This document shows, in pieces, positions 1 through 5,369 of a stretch of 6,292 nt of DNA. This stretch comes from CAIPVR01 sp049316905. GTDB taxonomy: Bacteria > Actinomycetota > Acidimicrobiia > Acidimicrobiales > Microtrichaceae. The notes beneath the pieces are model-generated. The model ran no database searches. It was not told the DNA's origin and saw only the letters and a program-made list of their open reading frames with translations. Position 1 is the stretch's first letter. The number at the start of each line of letters is the position of its first letter. The position numbers and the translations under genes are program-made. The DNA is taken from contig JBMOJH010000147.1 of NCBI GenBank assembly GCA_049316905.1, forward strand, positions 1 through 6,292, given 5' to 3'.

Positions 1-1287
1 CCGTCCGCCCCGCCGTCGGTCGGCCGTCGGCTCGCGGCGGTCGTGGCCCTGGTGCTGGCCCTGGCGGTGGTGGTCACGCTGGTGGTGACGGCGCTCAACG
101 GGTTCCCGTTCGGCCTGCTCGCCGGCGCGCTGCTGGTGGGGTGCGCGGTCGTCACGCTCGAGGGACTGCGCCGGCGTGGCGCCCTGCGGGTGGTCCTGGT
201 CGCCTCGGCCGTGGTGCTGCTGGTGGCGGCGTTGGTCGTGCTCGCGGTGAAGGCCCTCTACGCGGAGCTGGCGGTGCTGGTCCTGCTGGTGGCGGGCATC
301 GCGCTGGCCGTCCGCCGGGTGTTCGAGCCGGTGGCCGACGACCTGGTGCCGGCCCCGCGGCCGCAGCGCCCCGCGCTGGTGTTCAACCCCAAGTCCGGCG
401 GCGGGAAGGCCACCCGCTTCCAGCTCGCGGACGAGGCCGCCAAGCGGGGGATCGAGGCCATCGAGCTCCGGCCGGGTGACGACCTCATCGAGCTGGTCCG
501 CGGCGCGGTGGGCCGGGGTGCGGACGCCCTGGCCGCGGCCGGCGGCGACGGCACCCAGGCACTCGTCGCCACCATCGCGGCGGAGCACGACCTGCCGTTC
601 GCCTGCATCCCCTCCGGGACCCGCAACCACTTCGCGCTCGACCTCGGTGTGGACCGCAACGACGTCGTCGGCGCGCTCGACGCGTTCGTGGACGGTCTCG
701 AGCGCCGGGTGGACCTCGCGGAGGTCAACGGCCGCGTCTTCGTGAACAACGTGTCGATGGGCGTGTACGCCTCGGCCGTGCAGCGCGACGCCTACCGCGA
801 CGCCAAGGCCTCCACCCTGCTGGACACGATCCCGGAGGTGATCGGGACCGACCGGGCCGCCGGCCAGGAACTCCGTTGGCCCGGCCCCGACGGCTCGATC
901 CACGGCTCCACCGCCGTGCTGCTGGTGTCGAACAACCCGTACCGGCTCGGCGCCCTGTTCGCGAACGCCACCCGCCCCCGCATGGACACCGGGTCCCTCG
1001 GCGTGGTGGCGGCCCGGGACCAGAACGGTCCCCGTACCGGGCGCCTGTCGTTGTGGACCGCCTGGTCGTGCCCGGAGTTCACCGTCGAGTCCGACCGGCC
1101 GGTGCCCATCGGGGTCGACGGGGAGGCGCTCGTGATGGAGGGGCCGCTGCGCTTCAGCGTGCGGCCGGGCGCGCTGCGCGTTCGGCTGGCCCCCCACCAT
1201 CCGGGCGGTTCGCCGTCCTCGGGGGCGCCGACGGGGTTCGCGGACGCCGTACGTCGCCTCGCCCGCATCGCCGCCGGACGCCACTGA
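1..1287 (+). CDS. Membrane-anchored diacylglycerol/lipid kinase, 5' partial
   Basis: Predicted to phosphorylate diacylglycerol or a related lipid with ATP at the inner face of the membrane. The frame is open to base 1 (428 visible codons), so the true start is probably upstream; GTG at 43 is the first possible start inside the window. Numbering from that GTG, residues 1-90 hold about four hydrophobic segments (near 1-19, 22-38, 48-70, 73-90). The DAGK catalytic domain follows from about 108: NPKSGGGKA at 115-123, the nucleotide-binding GGDGT at 167-171, PSGTRNHFALDLG at 190-202, NNVSMGVYA at 235-243, SNNPY at 296-300, and the C-terminal lobe with MDTGSLGV (314-321) and PIGVDGE (355-361). All core motifs of the soluble DgkB/YegS-type fold are intact. 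The following hydrolase starts 19 bp downstream, suggesting an operon. The lipid substrate cannot be read from the sequence; glycerolipid, ceramide-like and undecaprenol-like acceptors are all possible. Confidence 0.9.
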   Translation, partial: PSAPPSVGRRLAAVVALVLALAVVVTLVVTALNGFPFGLLAGALLVGCAVVTLEGLRRRGALRVVLVASAVVLLVAALVVLAVKALYAELAVLVLLVAGIALAVRRVFEPVADDLVPAPRPQRPALVFNPKSGGGKATRFQLADEAAKRGIEAIELRPGDDLIELVRGAVGRGADALAAAGGDGTQALVATIAAEHDLPFACIPSGTRNHFALDLGVDRNDVVGALDAFVDGLERRVDLAEVNGRVFVNNVSMGVYASAVQRDAYRDAKASTLLDTIPEVIGTDRAAGQELRWPGPDGSIHGSTAVLLVSNNPYRLGALFANATRPRMDTGSLGVVAARDQNGPRTGRLSLWTAWSCPEFTVESDRPVPIGVDGEALVMEGPLRFSVRPGALRVRLAPHHPGGSPSSGAPTGFADAVRRLARIAAGRH

Positions 1288-1293
1288 GGCGGG

Positions 1294-1300
1294 GGAGGAG
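1294..1300 (+). promoter_or_regulatory. Ribosome binding site of the alpha/beta hydrolase
   Basis: GGAGGAG lies 6 nt before the ATG at 1307, in the short gap after the kinase stop codon. It is a near-consensus Shine-Dalgarno sequence and fixes the start of the downstream gene. Confidence 0.7.
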
Positions 1301-1306
1301 CGCAGC

Positions 1307-2122
1307 ATGCCGTCCGTCGAGGTCACCGGATCGACCGTCTCCTACGAGATCACCGGCTCGGGCCCGCCGCTGCTCCTCATCCATGCGCTCGGGTCCGACT
1401 CGACGTGCTACGGGATGCAGCTCCCCGACTACGGCGGGTCCTTCACGTGCGTTGCGGTCGACCTGCCCGGCGCCGGCGACAGCTCGCCGCTCGACGGCGG
1501 CTACGCCACCACCGACCTCGCGGACCACATGGCCGGTCTGCTCGACGCGCTCGGCATCGACGCCGCCCACGTCTCGGGGCTCTCGCTCGGGTCCGCGGTG
1601 GCCGTCCACCTCGCCGCCCGTCACCCGCAGCGGGTCCGGTCCCTGACCCTCAACAGCACCTGGGCGGGCCCCGACCCCACGATGGCGGTGCGGCTCGCCA
1701 ACTGGCAGGCGCTCGCCCGGCTGCTGCCGACGGTCGCGGACGTGCTGGTCCTGGGTGTGTTCCCGTGGTGCTTCACGGCCGACATGTACACGGCCCGCGC
1801 CGCGGAGATGGGCGAGATCGAGGGCTTCGTGCGCGGCCGCCCGGCCCAGCGGCCCGAGGACTTCATCGGTCATGCGGAGGCCGCGATCGGCCACGACGCG
1901 CGCGCCGTGCTCGCAGCGGTCACCGCGCCGACGCTGATCACCGTCGGTGCCCGCGACGAGGTCACCCCGCCGAGGTTGGCCGCCGAGGTGCACGCGGGAA
2001 TCCCGCACAGCGAGCTGGTGGTGTTCGAGGGGCTCGGCCACGCCGCGCTGAACGAGGGTCCGGCGGCGTTCACGGCGGCCACGCTCGACTTCCTCGCGCG
2101 CCAGGCGGCGGCCGGCTCCTAG
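1307..2122 (+). CDS. Alpha/beta-fold hydrolase, enol-lactonase-like
   Basis: A 271-residue protein of the usual size for single-domain alpha/beta hydrolases, with no signal peptide, so cytosolic. Motifs: oxyanion-hole strand LLLIHALG (22-29), VDLPGAGDS (51-59), nucleophile elbow GLSLGS with Ser93, acid Asp217 in VGARDEVTPP, and catalytic His245 in GLGHAALNE. Cap residues lie at about 120-195, including a Trp/Phe-rich stretch near 150-160. The order and spacing resemble 3-oxoadipate enol-lactonase and related esterases or haloperoxidase-like hydrolases. No aromatic-degradation genes are near, so I do not assign pcaD. The ATG at 1307 is supported by a strong ribosome binding site and by the motif-free N-terminus expected of this family. 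It probably shares a transcript with the lipid kinase, but a common pathway is not evident. The substrate is unknown. Confidence 0.88.
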   Translation: MPSVEVTGSTVSYEITGSGPPLLLIHALGSDSTCYGMQLPDYGGSFTCVAVDLPGAGDSSPLDGGYATTDLADHMAGLLDALGIDAAHVSGLSLGSAVAVHLAARHPQRVRSLTLNSTWAGPDPTMAVRLANWQALARLLPTVADVLVLGVFPWCFTADMYTARAAEMGEIEGFVRGRPAQRPEDFIGHAEAAIGHDARAVLAAVTAPTLITVGARDEVTPPRLAAEVHAGIPHSELVVFEGLGHAALNEGPAAFTAATLDFLARQAAAGS

Positions 2123-2133
2123 CGAACGGTCGC

Positions 2134-2152
2134 ACGGCGTCCGGCGCGCCGT
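2134..2152. terminator. Weak hairpin between convergent genes
   Basis: In the 36-bp gap between two convergent stop codons, ACGGCG (2134-2139) can pair with CGCCGT (2147-2152) around a 7-nt loop. It is GC-rich but short and has no T-tract on either side, so it is only a possible bidirectional terminator. In DNA of this composition such a hairpin may arise by chance. Confidence 0.25.
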
Positions 2153-2158
2153 CCGCGG

Positions 2159-3778
2159 TCAGGATGCGTCGCAGGACGTCCCGGGCGGCGGGATCCGCGA
2201 CGGATCCAACAGGTACGCCGAGACCAGCCCGTCCACGCAGGCCGAGCCGCGGAGGTAGGCCACGGCGTGACCGAGCCCGTTCCACGTCACCAGCACGCCG
2301 CCCAGGGCGTCGGCCATCGCCCGGTTCCAGTCGAACGCGGTGAGGGGATCACCGGTCGACCCGACGACGAGCACCGTGGCCGCGGGATCGGCGCGCACGT
2401 CGTCGACGGGGCGCGCGGCGGCGGGCCAACCGAGGCACTGTCCGGCGATCGCGGCGCCGTACCCGGCGCCACGGAGTCCCCGGTCGGCCGACCGCCGAGC
2501 GAGATCGGCCACCTCGGCGGCGGTGGGCCGGTCCGACATGTCCGCGCAGTTGATCGTGACCAGCGCGTCGTTGGCGTCCGCCACCGGTCCCGTCGGTGCG
2601 GCGGCGGGGCTGCCCGGAGGGATGCCGAGCAGCGACCGCATGCCCGACGGATCCCCGCGCCCGAGCAACTCCAGCGCCGGGGCGAGCCGGGCCCACGTCG
2701 GGAGGTCCGTCCCGCTGAGCAGGTTGACCGCCACCGCCTCGAGCAGGCTCACGTCCCAGGTGAGTCCGGGCACGGCCGGGTCCATCAGCGGGAGGGCGGA
2801 GCGGGCCGCCTCGTAGGCGGCGAGCGCCCCGGTGGCCGTGCCGCAGCGCGGGGTGGGGGCGGCACCGCTGTCGCACCAGGTGCCCCAGCGGTCGAAGATC
2901 GTCGAGAAGGCCCGGGCCTTTCCGGCGCCGAACTCGAGGTTGCCGCCCGACGGGTTCACCGACGAGTCCAGCACCATCGACCGAACCCGGCCGGGGAAGC
3001 GTTGGGCGTACACGGCGCCGAGGCGGGTTCCGTAGGAGTAGCCGAGGTACGTCAGCTGTGGGGACCCGAGCGCCTGGCGCAACGCGTCGAGGTCCCCGGC
3101 GGACTGCCAGGTGCCCATGTTGGCGATGCCGGGGCCGATCTCGTCGACGCACTTCGTGTTGGCCGTGGTCATGGCATCGCCCCAGCTCCTCACCGCCGCG
3201 GCGTCGGCGGGCGCCGGGTACGGCACCAGTGCGGCCTCCACCCCCGGCGGCGTGGTGGGACACGCCACGGGCGCTGCATGCGCGGTGGCCCGGGGGTCCA
3301 TGAGCACGATGTCGAACCGGTCCCGCACCTGCGGCGGCAGCCGCTCCGCGAGCGCGACCGCCTGGTCCGCCGTCGGGATCCCCGGCCCACCCAGGTTGAT
3401 CGTCATGAGTCCGAGCGAGGGGGTGGCGGTCGCGTCGCGCCGGCGGACCTCGAGGTCGATCGTGGGTCCGTCGGGCCGCGCCTCGTCGAGCGGTCGTGTG
3501 AACGTGCCGCACGTCCACCCGGAGGGCACGTCGGCCGCACACGGGAGCTCCGTGGGCGGCGCCGGCGCGGGGGCGGCCGCGCCGACCGCAGGAGGTGAGG
3601 TCGAGGAGGGCCCGACGCCGCCCGACCGGTCGGCGTCGGTGCACCCGGCCGCCATCAGCGCCACCACCACTGTCGCCGTCGCGCTCCGGGCGAGCGGCCA
3701 TCGTCGCCCCGGCCGTCGCCCCGGCCGTCGCCCCGGCAGTCGCCCCGGCCGTCGCCCCGGCCGGCCCGTGCACCTCAC
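2159..3778 (-). CDS. Exported TAP/SlpD-like alpha/beta hydrolase (S33), putative lipoprotein
   Basis: Predicted extracytoplasmic peptidase of the tripeptidyl aminopeptidase family, releasing short peptides from substrate N-termini; 539 residues, a typical family length. Residues 1-30 are an Arg/Pro/Gly-rich tract encoded by a tandem repeat. A hydrophobic core (about 33-45) follows and ends in a lipobox-like AAGC with Cys46, then a Pro/Ala/Ser linker to about 77. The hydrolase core has NLGGPG (128-133), the nucleophile elbow GYSYGT with Ser248, and a C-terminal TAP-like domain carrying Asp477 (GSTGDPLT) and His504 (GLGHAV). Cysteines at 80/90, 173/210, 302/312, 411/448 and 514/536 suit disulfides in an exported protein. 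The GTG start overlaps the stop of the upstream subtilase (GTGA), with GAGGTGA 4 nt before it; the in-frame GTGs near 3670 would delete the positive n-region. Two family motifs differ: NPGGPG is NLGGPG, and the DPRGxGxS element reads DPRATAHA. True peptidase specificity is therefore uncertain; an esterase-like role is possible. Confidence 0.85.
   Translation of the reverse strand: MRCTGRPGRRPGRLPGRRPGRRPGRRWPLARSATATVVVALMAAGCTDADRSGGVGPSSTSPPAVGAAAPAPAPPTELPCAADVPSGWTCGTFTRPLDEARPDGPTIDLEVRRRDATATPSLGLMTINLGGPGIPTADQAVALAERLPPQVRDRFDIVLMDPRATAHAAPVACPTTPPGVEAALVPYPAPADAAAVRSWGDAMTTANTKCVDEIGPGIANMGTWQSAGDLDALRQALGSPQLTYLGYSYGTRLGAVYAQRFPGRVRSMVLDSSVNPSGGNLEFGAGKARAFSTIFDRWGTWCDSGAAPTPRCGTATGALAAYEAARSALPLMDPAVPGLTWDVSLLEAVAVNLLSGTDLPTWARLAPALELLGRGDPSGMRSLLGIPPGSPAAAPTGPVADANDALVTINCADMSDRPTAAEVADLARRSADRGLRGAGYGAAIAGQCLGWPAAARPVDDVRADPAATVLVVGSTGDPLTAFDWNRAMADALGGVLVTWNGLGHAVAYLRGSACVDGLVSAYLLDPSRIPPPGTSCDAS
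3703..3762. repeat. 12-bp tandem repeat, five copies
   Basis: The unit GTCGCCCCGGCC occurs five times head to tail at 3703, 3715, 3727, 3739 and 3751; only the third copy differs, with A for the last C at 3738. The unit is a multiple of three, so copy-number change would keep frame. On the minus strand it encodes repeated Pro-Gly-Arg-Arg (one copy Pro-Gly-Arg-Leu) in the N-terminal region of the TAP-like hydrolase. Confidence 0.95.
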
Positions 3779-5199
3779 CGGGTCACCTCGGCGAGCACCG
3801 CCGCGGGGTCGATCACGCCGTGCCCGTACACGTCATCGGCGCCGTCGGGCGCGACCGGGCCGCAGGAAACATCGGATCTCGGTCGGGCCGTGGACTGCAG
3901 TGCCGCGCCGATCCGGTCGGGCCAGCCGATGAGTCCGGGCTCGCGCTGCAGCGCGAGGAGCGCGGTCCCGGCCACGAGCGGCGCCGCCATGGACGTGCCC
4001 GACGCGCTCGCGTAGCCGTTGCCGGGGAACGTCGAGACGATGTCCCGACCCGGGGCGACCAGATGGGGCTCCACCTCTTCGTCGATTCCCTTCGGAGCCG
4101 GGCCGCGGGAACTGACGCGGTCGATCGCCCCGGTACGGTCCGTGGCCCCCACGCTCAGAACACCGCGGGTCGACGCCGGCGCGGCGATCGTGCCGCACCC
4201 CGGCCCGGTGTCGCCGGCCGCGTAGACCTGCAGGATCCCTGCGGCGGTCAGCGCATCGACCGCCCGCGTGAGCGCCTCGAGGGGCTCGGGCAGGGCCCAC
4301 GACGCGAGGACCACCGCCGGGCGCCGGGACGGGTCGGCCCCCTTCCCGGAGGGGTCCGTGGGCGCCAGCATGAACTGGAGCGCGGCGAGCACGTCATCGA
4401 GGTGGCACGCCTCGGTGGCGCAGCCCCGTGCGGCGAGCCACTGCGCGCCGGGCGCCACGCCCAGGCCGTCACCCACGGCGAGGCCGGCCACGTGGGTGCC
4501 GTGGCCGATCGGGTCGCACGGGCGATCGGGGCACACGCCGGACGGATCGAACCAGCTCCGCCCGCCCGCGGTCCGGTACGAGGCGGACAGCGCAGGGTGG
4601 GTGGCATCGACACCGGTGTCGATGATCCCGAGCGTCGTGCCCCGGCCGTCGGCGCCGGCCGACCGGAGCGCGTCGAGCCCCAACGACTGCCGGAACCAGA
4701 GGTCCGCAGGCCCGGGTTCGGGCACCTTCGTGAACGCGGCCGAGGGGGCGAGTTGGGCGAGCTGTGCCTCGGGCCCCGAGAGCACGGCCCGCACCCCGGG
4801 CAGCCGTTCGAGTTCGGTGGGGAGCTGGTCGGTCCCGTTCAGCGCGATCGCGTTGGCCACCCACAGGCTGCGGTAGGCGATGCCGGCGGAGTCCAGTCGC
4901 CGCCGGGCGGCCGCCTGCGAGCGATCGGCGGTGTCCCTCAGCGCCCGGACCACCGCCCGGCCGCGGCGCTCCCAGTCGGGCTCCCGCGAGGCGGGAGCGA
5001 GGTCCGCCACGCCGTCGAAGACCACCACTGCGAACGTGGTGCTCCCACCGACCCGTCCGGGGTCCGGTGCCGCCTGCGCGGGATCAGGGGTGCGTGCGCC
5101 GCTGCAGGACGCGGCGAGGGCCGCCACGAGCACGGCGGCGAGCACGGCGCGACCCGCCGGTCGCCGCCCGCATGTGCGGATCACGCGCTGGACGGGCAC
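3775..5199 (-). CDS. Subtilisin-like serine protease (S8) with I9 propeptide, putative lipoprotein
   Basis: Predicted surface endoprotease, 474 residues from GTG at 5199. Residues 1-31 form a signal peptide with basic n-region and lipobox-like LAASC (Cys32). An I9-type propeptide spans about 56-145. The catalytic domain has Asp194 (GIIDTGVD), His233 (GHGTHVAGL) and Ser403 (SGTSMAAP). The segment with ARGC, a second Cys, and FMLAPTDPSGKG resembles bacillopeptidase F-type subtilases. Two conserved sites differ: the oxyanion Asn of AAGN is Asp330, and the usual NSWG strand reads ASWA. Cysteines at 223/228 and 260/265 may pair. There is no C-terminal extension or anchor. The start is uncertain: the frame stays open to GTG 5325, but that extension is hydrophilic and would push the signal peptide inward. 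TTG at 5208 is another choice, 11 nt after GGAGGA. The gene overlaps the TAP-like gene by 4 bp. The triad suggests activity, though the Asp change could slow it or alter it. Confidence 0.88.
   Translation of the reverse strand: MPVQRVIRTCGRRPAGRAVLAAVLVAALAASCSGARTPDPAQAAPDPGRVGGSTTFAVVVFDGVADLAPASREPDWERRGRAVVRALRDTADRSQAAARRRLDSAGIAYRSLWVANAIALNGTDQLPTELERLPGVRAVLSGPEAQLAQLAPSAAFTKVPEPGPADLWFRQSLGLDALRSAGADGRGTTLGIIDTGVDATHPALSASYRTAGGRSWFDPSGVCPDRPCDPIGHGTHVAGLAVGDGLGVAPGAQWLAARGCATEACHLDDVLAALQFMLAPTDPSGKGADPSRRPAVVLASWALPEPLEALTRAVDALTAAGILQVYAAGDTGPGCGTIAAPASTRGVLSVGATDRTGAIDRVSSRGPAPKGIDEEVEPHLVAPGRDIVSTFPGNGYASASGTSMAAPLVAGTALLALQREPGLIGWPDRIGAALQSTARPRSDVSCGPVAPDGADDVYGHGVIDPAAVLAEVTR
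3783..3789 (-). promoter_or_regulatory. Ribosome binding site inside the subtilase gene
   Basis: On the minus strand GAGGTGA lies 4 nt before the GTG at 3778 and within the last codons of the subtilase gene. It supports the choice of the long N-terminus for the TAP-like protein and translational coupling through the GTGA overlap. Confidence 0.55.
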
Positions 5200-5287
5200 G
5201 TGGTTCAACGTATCGACGGTCCTCCCCGGATCGGCCCGGTTCCCGGATTCCCTCAAGTCGCCCCGCTCGCGGCCGAACGGGCAATCG

Positions 5288-5301
5288 ACCCGTCGACGGG
5301 T
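5288..5301. repeat. Perfect 14-bp palindrome, candidate operator
   Basis: ACCCGTCGACGGGT equals its own reverse complement. It lies about 90 bp upstream of the subtilase start and about 70 bp upstream of the lipase start, a suitable place for a regulator acting on both. No regulator gene is in the window, and the GTCGAC core is common in GC-rich DNA. Confidence 0.4.
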
Positions 5302-5360
5302 GCCGCGCGTGCGGGGCCCGGTCACCCGGGACGCCCGCCCGGCCGTCGACCTCGATGAAC

Positions 5361-5366
5361 GAGGAA
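5361..5366 (+). promoter_or_regulatory. Ribosome binding site of the lipase
   Basis: GAGGAA lies 3 nt before the ATG at 5370 (GAGG is 5 nt away). It decides for this ATG over the in-frame ATG at 5355, which has no Shine-Dalgarno sequence and would add only five acidic/polar residues before the signal peptide. Confidence 0.5.
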
Positions 5367-5369
5367 CCC

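Larger units (their letters stand above)
5200..5369. promoter_or_regulatory. Divergent intergenic region between subtilase and lipase
   Basis: Both flanking genes must be transcribed from here or from just inside it. On the minus strand TACGTT (5212-5207) fits the TANNNT -10 pattern and sits 7 nt before the GTG at 5199, as in leaderless actinobacterial genes; no good -35 is visible. GGAGGA (5225-5220, minus) would instead serve a TTG start at 5208. On the plus strand I see no convincing -10 for the lipase. A perfect palindrome lies at 5288-5301. Confidence 0.45.

Noticed and set aside
1154..2041. A 295-codon minus-strand frame opposite the enol-lactonase-like hydrolase
   Set aside because: Shadow of a gene with clear alpha/beta hydrolase motifs and ribosome binding site; composition is Arg/Gly/Ala/His-rich.
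1307..2122. Naming the alpha/beta hydrolase pcaD
   Set aside because: Overall resemblance is to a broad superfamily and there are no neighbouring protocatechuate-pathway genes.
2267..3598. A 443-codon plus-strand open frame opposite the TAP-like gene
   Set aside because: Low-complexity Arg/Gly/His-rich translation with no domain; the minus-strand frame carries the S33 triad.
3703..3762. The tandem repeat as a CRISPR array or integration site
   Set aside because: Units are 12 bp with no spacers and lie within a coding sequence.
2349..3773. A 474-codon minus-strand frame beginning with Gly-Ala-Thr-Ala repeats
   Set aside because: It is the 12-bp repeat and the TAP-like gene read in another frame; downstream it becomes Arg-rich without motifs.
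5239..5252. Tandem GGGAAT/GGGAAC on the minus strand, resembling ECF sigma -35 elements
   Set aside because: No GTT-type -10 element lies at the required 16-18 nt spacing, so a stress-sigma promoter is not supported.
5200..5325. N-terminal extension of the subtilase to GTG 5325
   Set aside because: The extra 42 residues are charged, lack domain character, and would bury the signal peptide; they read as intergenic DNA that happens to stay open.
3595..5358. A 587-codon open frame on the plus strand opposite the subtilase and TAP-like genes
   Set aside because: It is antisense to two genes with complete catalytic motifs, is Arg/Gly/Pro/Ala-rich with no recognisable domain, and is the expected shadow frame in very GC-rich DNA.
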